Shown here piece by piece: positions 51,921 through 59,736 of a stretch of DNA of 64,000 bases. Made by a program: the position numbers and the translations under genes. Source of the DNA: Brevinematales bacterium (GTDB lineage: Bacteria > Spirochaetota > Brevinematia > Brevinematales > GWF1-51-8); assembly GCA_020059465.1 (NCBI GenBank), contig JAGVBZ010000025.1, positions 66,913 to 130,912 of the forward strand. The letters are read 5' to 3'. Position 1 is the stretch's first letter, and each line of letters opens with the position of its first letter. Below the pieces are notes generated by a model that saw only the letters and a program-made list of their open reading frames with translations, was not told where the DNA came from and made no database searches.

Positions 51921-52604
51921 TTATTCCTCCGTGTTTTCAATATTTGTTTCTCCCGAAAACTCGTTACGATCCCCTATTATTACTCCATTATTTGTTGTGT
52001 TTACAATTATGATACAATTATTAAATATTGTTTCAACTTTTTTAGGGCTTACTTTATCATAATCGTTTTCTGGTAAATTAGAATACTCATCTTCTAATTC
52101 AAGAATAAATTTTAGTAAGCAATTTCTTATTCTTTCAAGTAAACTAACAAAATGACCTCTGGAAAATAAATACCAAGCTTGAGTACAAAGATTTATATTT
52201 TTTACCGCATTATTATATATTGCGGTTTGATCTGGTGTCCATAGGGTTTTATAAGTATAGCTATCTGTTTTTAGTAATTCTTCTAATTCACTAATACTTT
52301 GTTTCATATAAAGAGTATCAAAATGACTTCTCAAAGATTCTGGAATACTTAACATTGGAATACCAACATTATTTAATTGATTTTTAAATATATCGATATA
52401 GTTTCCATAACTATCTGTATGTACGATTCTATATTTCGGGATTTCTGTTTCATTATTTGGATACCCATTTAATTCCGATTCCACCCACCTTATTATTTTC
52501 TCATTTTTACTTTTATAAGCAAATATTAATGTTTTTCTAAGAATATCTGCCAATGAATTTGAATTATCAAGAATGCTTAATCTAATATCTTCCAGAATTT
52601 TCAT
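51921..52604 (-). CDS. AbiTii-like abortive infection protein
   Basis: 227-residue AT-rich gene. The first 80 residues match the AbiTii domain: KILEDIRLSILDNSNSLADI, then LRKTLIFAYKSKNEKIIRWVESELNGYP and IPKYRIVHTDSYGNYI. The domain is named after the lactococcal AbiT phage-exclusion locus. A long helical part follows (about 110-190, including LFSRGHFVSLLERIRNCLLKF). The C-terminus has a short asparagine/glycine-rich tail, NNGVIIGDRNEFSGETNI, that resembles the N-terminus of the next gene's product. AGGAG precedes the ATG. Low GC and the flanking repeats suggest horizontal acquisition. Confidence 0.76.
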   Translation of the reverse strand: MKILEDIRLSILDNSNSLADILRKTLIFAYKSKNEKIIRWVESELNGYPNNETEIPKYRIVHTDSYGNYIDIFKNQLNNVGIPMLSIPESLRSHFDTLYMKQSISELEELLKTDSYTYKTLWTPDQTAIYNNAVKNINLCTQAWYLFSRGHFVSLLERIRNCLLKFILELEDEYSNLPENDYDKVSPKKVETIFNNCIIIVNTTNNGVIIGDRNEFSGETNIENTEE

Positions 52605-52717
52605 AAAAACTCCTAAATCTAATAAGAAAAATAATACACATTATAGATATCGTCAAATATTTTATACATAAATAATATTCTACTTGCTTCCCTATTTCCC
52701 CGTGCTTTAAAGCGATA

Positions 52718-52790
52718 CGGTCGCCGAGCGAAGCCGAGGCGCGGTTGTTGAGCGCGCCCTGAGCGGAGCCGAAGGGTTGCCGAAATGACC
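52718..52790. repeat. Dispersed repeat B, left copy, with related half units
   Basis: CGGTCGCCGAGCGAAGCCGA followed by GGCGC at 52718-52742 recurs with one mismatch in 25 bases at 53255-53279. Related half units follow up to 52790 (GAGCGGAGCCGAAGGGTTGC). The repeat lies directly downstream of the second GIY-YIG gene. Confidence 0.78.
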
Positions 52791-52791
52791 G

Positions 52792-53097
52792 CTATTCCCT
52801 CGTATTTGATGCTTTAGTACTATTCCTACACACCGCTAGCTGATGGATAAGTTTTTCATCTCCTTCCATCAATGCGTCTTTTTTCGCATGACTCCATCCC
52901 TGTACCTGCTTTTCACGGTTAAAGGCATCTTCGATGCGTAAAAATTCTTCATAATACACCAAATTTACAGGGATGCGTTTCGATGTGTGATTCGCACCTT
53001 CCCCGGCGTTATGTTCCTTCAACCGTTTTTCTAAATCCCAAGTACTTCCGGTATAATATGTCCCATCACTGCACTGTAGAATATACATATACGGCAT
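52792..53097 (-). CDS. Small GIY-YIG nuclease domain protein, second paralogue
   Basis: 101-residue stand-alone GIY-YIG domain, closely similar to the protein at 13034-13318: both begin MPYMYIL and share DGT-YTGSTWDLEKRL, EHNAGEGAN-TSKR and IEDAF-REKQ. The last 15 residues (VCRNSTKASNTRE and before) differ and seem to run into repeat-derived sequence. Many codons differ from the first paralogue only at third positions, so the protein has been conserved since the two separated. AAGGA precedes the ATG. Repeat B lies on both sides (52718 and 53255), with a further hairpin repeat at 53139. Confidence 0.87.
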   Translation of the reverse strand: MPYMYILQCSDGTYYTGSTWDLEKRLKEHNAGEGANHTSKRIPVNLVYYEEFLRIEDAFNREKQVQGWSHAKKDALMEGDEKLIHQLAVCRNSTKASNTRE

Positions 53098-53138
53098 AGG
53101 TATTCCTTTTCCGGCATCCCATCTGCTTATTTCAGAGA

Positions 53139-53189
53139 GGACACTTCGACTACGCTCAGTGTCCGTTCGGCTACGCTCAGTGTCCGTCC
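53139..53189. repeat. Tandem hairpin repeat upstream of the second GIY-YIG gene
   Basis: GGACACT (53139-53145) pairs with AGTGTCC (53158-53164) around CGACTACGCTC; a second degenerate unit, TTCGGCTACGCTCAGTGTCC, follows directly. The unit resembles the TTCG-GCTCAGTGTG element in the cluster at 27225-27445. Confidence 0.7.
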
Positions 53190-53254
53190 AGTTTCACTTA
53201 ACACCGATTGCTTTCTATTGTAAAACTATATAATATGACTATATGTATTCGTTC

Positions 53255-53281
53255 CGGTCGCCGAGCGGAGCCGAGGCGCCG
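53255..53281. repeat. Dispersed repeat B, right copy
   Basis: CGGTCGCCGAGCGGAGCCGA followed by GGCGC, same orientation as the copy at 52718. The 364-base gap 53098-53461 holds this repeat and the hairpin repeat at 53139; the rest is AT-rich and shows no gene. Confidence 0.78.
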
Positions 53282-53461
53282 TCCGCGTGATATCCTTCAT
53301 TCCACATCAGGATAACTCATTCGGGAACAATTAGGCGAGCCAAGCAATATTCAACCTTCGACAGGAGATAAATTTTACTGCTTTTTTGAATTTCCCCTTT
53401 TTTTTCAGTGTTGTCTACCCCATTCATCCTTGAGTTATTTATAAACTTTTGTTGTTATTTT

Positions 53462-54052
53462 TCACTTAATATAGGAACCAAAACTCAATCCAATGCCTGC
53501 TGAAATAAAAGAGTCTTGATAATTTACAGATGTGTTGTTACTTGAAATATACCATGGGAACCAAATAGATATTTCAAAATACGGTTGTATATATAAAGAT
53601 TCCATTGATATCTGATACCCAAAATATAATGAAACACTTGGAGTAAGCATCGGTTTGTCTAGCCAGATTTGAAAACCAATCGTACCTGCGATCCATAAAC
53701 TAGGTAAAGGAAAAGGAGGGAGTTTTAATCCGAGTTCGAAATCTAAAAATGATAATTCCGGGCTGATATGAACTGACACAGGAATAAATAAGGAAAATAT
53801 TGGAGGGAAGTGTATTTCCTCTTTCTCTTTTTCACGAAAATTATATTTTAAGTATTGCTGACCCCCTGATGTATCCCAATTATAGAATTCATATACACAT
53901 CCGAAATCAAATCCGAATCCTTGATTTTTAGGAGGATAGTTTTTACTAGTATAATTCCCGCCGAAATAACCTGCAATCCCATGCAATGCTAATAAGATTC
54001 CTGGTATAAAAAGTAGAAGGGTTATAGAAAAAAGCATAAATCCTTTTTTCAT
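53462..54052 (-). CDS. AT-rich secreted protein, probably a small outer-membrane beta-barrel
   Basis: 196-residue protein with a signal peptide (GFMLFSITLLLFIPGILLALHG). The mature part is rich in aromatic residues and alternating strands (SVSLYFGYQISMESLYIQPYFEISIWFPWYI) and ends SAGIGLSFGSYIK, a pattern seen in small outer-membrane barrels that finish on a hydrophobic last strand. No named family is recognised. The gene is AT-rich like the abi pair and lies just right of repeat B, so it may belong to the same acquired region. Confidence 0.62.
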   Translation of the reverse strand: MKKGFMLFSITLLLFIPGILLALHGIAGYFGGNYTSKNYPPKNQGFGFDFGCVYEFYNWDTSGGQQYLKYNFREKEKEEIHFPPIFSLFIPVSVHISPELSFLDFELGLKLPPFPLPSLWIAGTIGFQIWLDKPMLTPSVSLYFGYQISMESLYIQPYFEISIWFPWYISSNNTSVNYQDSFISAGIGLSFGSYIK

Positions 54053-54169
54053 TTTTACCTCTTTTTACACTTCTTGTTTTATTTAATATGAATAATGTAA
54101 CATAAATCTTCTAAAAAATAAGGTAAAATAATTCTTTTTTTTTCATTTATCATTTTTAGAAAACAACGA

Positions 54170-57100
54170 TCAATACACCCAATACCCCTTCAAATTCGGG
54201 AGGGTCTTGATATGTTCGATGAGTTCCCGCGAGTAACGGGTGGAATAGCGGTCGGACGCGTTGACGGTGACGGGCGAGTTTTCCTCGAACGTATGGAAGA
54301 CGAGGCGGAGTTGTCCGCGGTTGGAATTATCACGCGCGATCTCGCGCAGGCGGTCGAGCTTGTCCGCGAACCCGTTCCCGGTATGCGCGTTCTCGACAAA
54401 CATGTGAAGCTCGCTGAAACTTTCCCGCGCGCAGGTCAGGTCGTCGATCGGGCGGACGCTGACCACATCGTACTGCAGCCCGTTATTGCCCTGCGTGATC
54501 ACCACACGGACGCATACGAACGCGGTGGGCTGGATGAACGGCTGGAACTGCTCGTACTTCTCGGAGAACAGGAAGAACCGGAAACTGTCGCCGAGGGTCT
54601 CAAGGTTGAATATCGCGTACTGGGAGTTGCGCGCGCCGGTCTTGATCTGGATATCGGAGATATATCCCCACAGGTAGACGGGGGTACCCTGCTTGAGGCG
54701 GGATTGGAGGGAGTGCGTATAACGTGTGATGTCGCCGATCCTGCCGATCACCGAGCTGAACAGCTTCCCGCTCAGGTAGAACCCGAGGGTCTGAAGCTCG
54801 TTCTCGAAATCCTCTTTCAGCGTCAGGGGCTTGCAGTTCCGGTTCAGGTGGATTTCGCAACCGCCGTCGCCGTTATCGAACAGGCCGAGTTGGCCGATTT
54901 CTTTTTCTTTCTGTTCCTGCAGAACCTGCGAGATATAGCAGTCGATATTGTTCAGCAGGACGGCTTTTTCCATAAACGGGTCTTCCTCGCCGACAACGGA
55001 ATCCATCCCACCGCAACGGACGAGGATTTCGAGGGTGTTCTTTTTAAACTCGGCGTAGCCGCTCATCCTGCGGATAAAATCGTCGGCCGAGGCGAATTTC
55101 CCGCCGAGCCGCCGTTCCTCGATAATCGCGTCGGCCACCGCCTCGCCGATACCCTTCACACCGCCGAGTCCGTAACGGATCGAATCGCCCCGGTCGGCGA
55201 ACACCCATTCGCTGTCGTTGATATCCGGCGGGAGCACCGCGATCTCGCGCGCGGCGCATTCCTTGCAGTAGTTGCGGATATCGTCGGACTTCCACATATT
55301 CTGCGATAGGAGAGACGCCATGAACTCGACCGGGTAATGCGTCTTGAGGTAGGCGGTCTGGTACGCCAGCACCGAATAGGCGGCGGAGTGGGACTTATTG
55401 AACGCGTATTCCGAGAACGGCACCATGATATCGAGGATTTTCCCGGCGAGTTCCGCCGGATATCCGCGCTCTGCGCTCCGTTCGATCCAGCCTGGCCGGA
55501 GTTTCTCGATCTCTTCCTTTTTCTTTTTCGCCATGATACGCCGAACCATATCGGCCTCGCCGAGGCTGTATCCCGCCATGATCTGCCCGATCTGCATCAC
55601 CTGCTCCTGGTATACGATGATACCGTAGGTCGATTTCAATACCGGCTCGAGGGTTTTGTGGTGGCAGTCCACTTCCTCGCGGCCGTGCTTCCGGGCAATA
55701 TAGTCAGGGATGAACTGGATCGGGCCGGGACGGTATAACGCGTTCATCGCGATCAGGTCCTCGATGGAGTTCGGGCGGAGCTGTTTCAGGTATTCGGTCA
55801 TCCCGTCCGATTCGAACTGGAATATCCCCATCGTGTACCCGTTGGTGAAAAGTTCGAACACATTGGGATCGTCGAGCGGAATCCGGTCGATATCGATATC
55901 TTTCTGGTATTTTTTACGGATACGGCTCAGACAGTCCTTGATGAGCGAAAGGTTGCCGAGGCCGAGGATATCCATTTTGAGAAGCCCGTTCGCCTCGAGG
56001 TACTCGCCCTCGAACTGCGTGACATTATCGACATTCCGCTGGTCCTTATAGAGCGGTACGATCTCCTTGAGGGGCACGTCGGAAATAATCATTCCCGACG
56101 CGTGCGTACCGATGTTTCGGATAGTGCCGTCGAGCGCGATCGCATACTCGATCCACTGCCGCTCAATCGGCTCGCCCTTAGTGCGGAGGTTCCTGATCTC
56201 GTGGTACTTGTCGGGATTCTTCTCGAGTATCTTATCGAACGTGTCCTTGTCGATCGCGTCCTTATCGTCGATGAGCTTCGTGATGCCGTTGACCTTGTCG
56301 AGCGGGATGTTCAGTACGCGCCCCACATCCTTGAGAGCGTTGCGCATCTTCATGACGCCGAACGTGATGATATCGGCGGTGCGCCCGTATCCGTAGGTCG
56401 AACGGATATATTCTTTCACCTCGTCGCGCCGGTCGTCCTGAAAGTCGGAGTCGATATCGGGCATCGATACGCGCTCCGGGTTCAGGAAGCGCTCGAAGAA
56501 GAGACCGTAACGGATAGGGTCGATATTCGTGATATTGGTGCAGTAGGCGACAAGCGCGCCCGCCGCAGAACCGCGCCCGGGGCCGACTCCGATACCCTGC
56601 CGGAGCGCGAAATCTATATAATCCGCGACGATGAGGAAATAATTCGAGAAGCCCATTTTCTTGATGACCGCAAGCTCCATCTCCAGACGCTCGGTATACT
56701 CCGTCGGCGGCTCCTTCCCGAAGCGGCGCACGAGTCCCTCGTAGGAATGCTGATAGAGCAGGCTGTCGGCGGTCTCGCTTTCGGGCAACGGGTACTGCGG
56801 AATATGCATCTGCTTCAGGTGAGGGGTGAGGTCGAAGCCACACATCTCGGATATAACGAGCGTATTCGATATCGACTCGGGGACTTCGGCGAAAAGTTTG
56901 GACATCTCCTCGCCGGTCTTCATATAAAATTCGCTATTAGCGTAACGGAACCGTTTGGGATCGGACAGAAGGTTTTTATCGCGGATGGCGAACACGATCT
57001 GCTGGAGCATCTCGTCATCCTTCTCGATATAATGAGCGTCGTTGGTCGCAACCAGCCGAAGCCCGGCCTGCTTGGACACCTCGATCAGACGTTTCGCCGC

Positions 57101-57652
57101 GATCAGTTCCTCGGGCATCCCATGGTTCTGTATCTCGAGGAAAAAATTCTCCTTACCGAACAGATCGACGTACCATTCGAGTGCCTCGTCGAACGCGGGC
57201 TGGTTATCGTTCAGGATATAATACGGGAGTTCCCCGGTGAGGCATGCCGACATCGCGACCAGCCCCTTGCTGTGCTCCGCGAGCACCTCCCGGTCGATAC
57301 GCGGCTTATAGTAGAATCCCTCCTGATACCCGATGCTCGACAGCTGCATGAGATTCTTATATCCGTCGTAATCCTTCGCGAGGAGCACGAGGTGGAAATA
57401 ATTCTTCTCGCCCTTCTCACGGATATAACGCCCGCGCGGGGAAACATAGAACTCGCACCCGTAAATCGGTTTGATCCCCGCGTTCTTGGCGACCTTATGG
57501 AACTCCATCACGCCGAACATATTGCCGTGATCGGTCAACGCGACCGCGGGCTGGCCGTCGGCTGCCGCCTTCGCGATAATCGCGGGAATCTTGGACACAC
57601 CGTCAAGCACGCTGTAATGAGAATGCAGATGTAGATGGACAAACCCGGACAT
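54170..57652 (-). CDS. dnaE: DNA polymerase III alpha subunit
   Basis: 1160-residue replicative polymerase. The N-terminal PHP domain starts SGFVHLHLHSHYSVLDGVSK with metal-binding histidines; the polymerase core has VGPGRGSAAGALVAYC near 355 and the catalytic aspartates in MPDIDSDFQDDRRDEV near 400. YQEQVMQIGQIMAGYSLGEAD and FNKSHSAAYSVLAYQTAYLKTHYPVEFMA are also typical. A helix-hairpin-helix and an OB-fold region (TPVYLWGYISDIQIKTG) lie in the C-terminal third. GGGGAG precedes the ATG. The long open frame on the opposite strand is a GC-skew shadow. Confidence 0.97.
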   Translation of the reverse strand: MSGFVHLHLHSHYSVLDGVSKIPAIIAKAAADGQPAVALTDHGNMFGVMEFHKVAKNAGIKPIYGCEFYVSPRGRYIREKGEKNYFHLVLLAKDYDGYKNLMQLSSIGYQEGFYYKPRIDREVLAEHSKGLVAMSACLTGELPYYILNDNQPAFDEALEWYVDLFGKENFFLEIQNHGMPEELIAAKRLIEVSKQAGLRLVATNDAHYIEKDDEMLQQIVFAIRDKNLLSDPKRFRYANSEFYMKTGEEMSKLFAEVPESISNTLVISEMCGFDLTPHLKQMHIPQYPLPESETADSLLYQHSYEGLVRRFGKEPPTEYTERLEMELAVIKKMGFSNYFLIVADYIDFALRQGIGVGPGRGSAAGALVAYCTNITNIDPIRYGLFFERFLNPERVSMPDIDSDFQDDRRDEVKEYIRSTYGYGRTADIITFGVMKMRNALKDVGRVLNIPLDKVNGITKLIDDKDAIDKDTFDKILEKNPDKYHEIRNLRTKGEPIERQWIEYAIALDGTIRNIGTHASGMIISDVPLKEIVPLYKDQRNVDNVTQFEGEYLEANGLLKMDILGLGNLSLIKDCLSRIRKKYQKDIDIDRIPLDDPNVFELFTNGYTMGIFQFESDGMTEYLKQLRPNSIEDLIAMNALYRPGPIQFIPDYIARKHGREEVDCHHKTLEPVLKSTYGIIVYQEQVMQIGQIMAGYSLGEADMVRRIMAKKKKEEIEKLRPGWIERSAERGYPAELAGKILDIMVPFSEYAFNKSHSAAYSVLAYQTAYLKTHYPVEFMASLLSQNMWKSDDIRNYCKECAAREIAVLPPDINDSEWVFADRGDSIRYGLGGVKGIGEAVADAIIEERRLGGKFASADDFIRRMSGYAEFKKNTLEILVRCGGMDSVVGEEDPFMEKAVLLNNIDCYISQVLQEQKEKEIGQLGLFDNGDGGCEIHLNRNCKPLTLKEDFENELQTLGFYLSGKLFSSVIGRIGDITRYTHSLQSRLKQGTPVYLWGYISDIQIKTGARNSQYAIFNLETLGDSFRFFLFSEKYEQFQPFIQPTAFVCVRVVITQGNNGLQYDVVSVRPIDDLTCARESFSELHMFVENAHTGNGFADKLDRLREIARDNSNRGQLRLVFHTFEENSPVTVNASDRYSTRYSRELIEHIKTLPNLKGYWVY

Positions 57653-57676
57653 GAGACTCCCCTCGTAAATCGGCTT

Positions 57677-57705
57677 ATTATAACGGAAGTCGGCTGTAAA
57701 TTCAA
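57677..57705 (-). promoter_or_regulatory. Predicted sigma-70 promoter of dnaE
   Basis: On the minus strand TTGAAT (57700-57705) and TATAAT (57677-57682) are 17 bases apart, about 25 bases before the dnaE ATG. Confidence 0.65.
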
Positions 57706-57822
57706 GATGAAGGGGAGTTTGGGAACTTGTTGCGATGCAAGTATTAAAGTAAAAATATTATAGTACGGGCGTTTGTATGAACTAATTCCGCCGCCCAACA
57801 TACAATAATTGCCGCGGGACGA

Positions 57823-57850
57823 TTGACAAAACACTCCCCGCGTTTAATAT
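57823..57850 (+). promoter_or_regulatory. Predicted promoter of the GNAT gene
   Basis: TTGACA (57823-57828) and TAATAT (57845-57850) are 16 bases apart, about 53 bases before the ATG at 57904. Confidence 0.5.
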
Positions 57851-57903
57851 TTTTTATCTCTGATTTCCCGCAGCACTACAGCGGGCACAAGGAGGAAACA
57901 TAT

Positions 57904-58359
57904 ATGTATCTAATAGTAAATATGAAAGATTATTCAGGCGGTTTCGAAAAAGCGATAAAGTATTATCATAGCAAATGGGGCAGTGATAAAAACTACAGCT
58001 TTTTTTATGACGCAATATCTCATTCATCCAATTCTCCTACCGGATTGCCCAGATTTTACTTACTGCTAAAACAAGAAAAAATTATCGGGTGCTGCGGTCT
58101 TGTGACCAACGATTTCATCAGCCGTCATGATTTATATCCATGGCTCGCCGGAATCTTTATTGAAGAAGAGGAAAGAGGACACGCTTTGGGAAATATGTTA
58201 ATGGAATATGCTGAGAAAGAAGCAAAAAAAGCGGGATTCACTCATATATATCTGACCACGGATCACGACGGTTATTATGAAAAATACGGATGGAATAGAA
58301 TTGAGGACGGTTTCGAGCTTTCCGGCGAATTGACAAAGATTTATATGAAAAGTTTATAA
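57904..58359 (+). CDS. GNAT family N-acetyltransferase
   Basis: 151-residue acetyl-CoA-dependent acetyltransferase. The strand GCCGLVTNDFISRH is followed by WLAGIFIEEEERGHALGNMLMEYAEKEAKKAG, which contains the acetyl-CoA pyrophosphate loop in the form ERGHALG, and by the final YLTTDHDGYYEKYGWNRIED segment shared by the family. AGGAGG precedes the ATG; a longer open frame from 57823 is upstream of it and overlaps the promoter. The gene is AT-rich compared with dnaE. The substrate is unknown. Confidence 0.85.
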   Translation: MYLIVNMKDYSGGFEKAIKYYHSKWGSDKNYSFFYDAISHSSNSPTGLPRFYLLLKQEKIIGCCGLVTNDFISRHDLYPWLAGIFIEEEERGHALGNMLMEYAEKEAKKAGFTHIYLTTDHDGYYEKYGWNRIEDGFELSGELTKIYMKSL

Positions 58360-58465
58360 AAACGGATTTTACGGTAATGAATAATAGCAGCAATTATTAT
58401 TATCACTTTAGATAAGGCATAGAGTTTTTAATTATTAGATAATATATGATTAAAGGAATTCATGA

Positions 58466-58927
58466 ATGAAAACAGTAAAAAAAGTCTTTGCATATATCAT
58501 CCGCGAAAACAAACTATTAGTGTTTAAACATCCTGATCATGCAGACGCAGGCATTCAAGTTCCAGCCGGTACTGTTGAAGAAAACGAATCTCTTGAAAAC
58601 GCGGTAATCAGGGAAGCATCCGAGGAAACCGGTTTAAGTAATTTTAAAATAGAAAAGTATCTAGGAAATTCAGTTTATCATGTAAAAGAAAAAGACGAAA
58701 CCCATGACCGATATTATTTTCTGCTAAGCTGTATGGATAAAAAAATCAATAGAAGCGAATGGATACATGGAGAGAAAAACGAATTACATTTTACAGAAAT
58801 AGATAAAAGATACGGAATGATAAGGTTTTCGTTTTATTGGTTGGATATATTTCATGCCCGAATGCAATTAAATCGCGGACATAGTGAAAAATTGAATAAA
58901 ATCCCTCAAGGAAATATGATTTTATAG
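58466..58927 (+). CDS. Nudix hydrolase
   Basis: 153-residue hydrolase of nucleoside diphosphates linked to another moiety. The Nudix box is complete: G-x5-E-x7-REASEETGL near residues 35-55 (GTVEENESLENAVIREASEE). AAAGGA precedes the ATG. It is AT-rich and 106 bases after the GNAT gene on the same strand. The substrate cannot be inferred; the small size and C-terminal FYWLDIFHARM do not match a well known subfamily. Confidence 0.87.
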   Translation: MKTVKKVFAYIIRENKLLVFKHPDHADAGIQVPAGTVEENESLENAVIREASEETGLSNFKIEKYLGNSVYHVKEKDETHDRYYFLLSCMDKKINRSEWIHGEKNELHFTEIDKRYGMIRFSFYWLDIFHARMQLNRGHSEKLNKIPQGNMIL

Positions 58928-59005
58928 ATGAAGAAATGATAAATAATAACTGATACGGCTATTATGAATACCGTGAATCAGCTTCAATAATTTGTACTAG
59001 TCAAT

Positions 59006-59722
59006 CTATCTCATCGCCTCGATCATGTCCCGGACGGCGCGTTCGAGCCCGGTATACACCGCGCGCGAGACGATCGAATGCCCGATATTCAGCGTCTCGA
59101 TCTGCGGGATTCCGCATACAGGCGCGACGTTGCGGTAGTTCAGCCCGTGCCCGGCGTTGACACGAAGCCCGATCGACTGCGCGAACCCGGCGGCGTTCCG
59201 CACCTTTTCGAACTCGGCGTGCATTGCGGTCTCCCCCTTCGCGTCGGCATAACTTCCGGTATGGATCTCGATAAACTCCGCGCCGCAGTCCACCGCCGCC
59301 TCGATCTGACGCGGGTCGGGGTCGATGAAGATGCTCACGATTATATTTTTAGCCTGAAGCGCGGGCACGAATTCCCGGAGTTTCTCACGGCTTGCGATCA
59401 CGTCCAGCCCGCCCTCGGTGGTCACTTCCTCGCGGTTCTCCGGCACAATGCACACCTCGTCTGGAAGCACCTTGAGCGCGATCTCGAGAATGGACGGGTT
59501 GAGCGCCATCTCAAGGTTGATCAGCGTTTTTACCGTACTGCGCAGAAGGTATACGTCACGGTCCTGGATATGCCGCCGGTCTTCGCGCAGGTGCACCGTG
59601 ATACCGTCCGCGCCCGCGAGTTCCGCGAATACGGCGGCCTCGACCGGATCGGGAAAGCCCGCCTTACGGGCCTCCCTTAACGTCGCTATATGGTCGATAT
59701 TGACTCCGAGTTTCTTCCGCAT
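59006..59722 (-). CDS. pdxJ: Pyridoxine 5'-phosphate synthase
   Basis: 238-residue TIM-barrel enzyme that makes pyridoxine 5'-phosphate from 1-deoxyxylulose-5-phosphate and 3-amino-2-oxopropyl phosphate in the DXP-dependent vitamin B6 pathway. [59 protein letters not shown] and [15 protein letters not shown] are diagnostic. The window also encodes Dxs, which supplies its substrate. It ends the transcription unit behind the UPF0164-like gene, 14 bases downstream. Confidence 0.95.
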   Translation of the reverse strand: MRKKLGVNIDHIATLREARKAGFPDPVEAAVFAELAGADGITVHLREDRRHIQDRDVYLLRSTVKTLINLEMALNPSILEIALKVLPDEVCIVPENREEVTTEGGLDVIASREKLREFVPALQAKNIIVSIFIDPDPRQIEAAVDCGAEFIEIHTGSYADAKGETAMHAEFEKVRNAAGFAQSIGLRVNAGHGLNYRNVAPVCGIPQIETLNIGHSIVSRAVYTGLERAVRDMIEAMR

Positions 59723-59736
59723 ATGTCCTCCGAGGG

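Noticed and set aside
56102-57634. A 510-codon open frame on the plus strand opposite dnaE
   Set aside because: It mirrors dnaE codon by codon in a GC-rich region; it has no ribosome binding site, no recognisable domain, and dnaE is certain.
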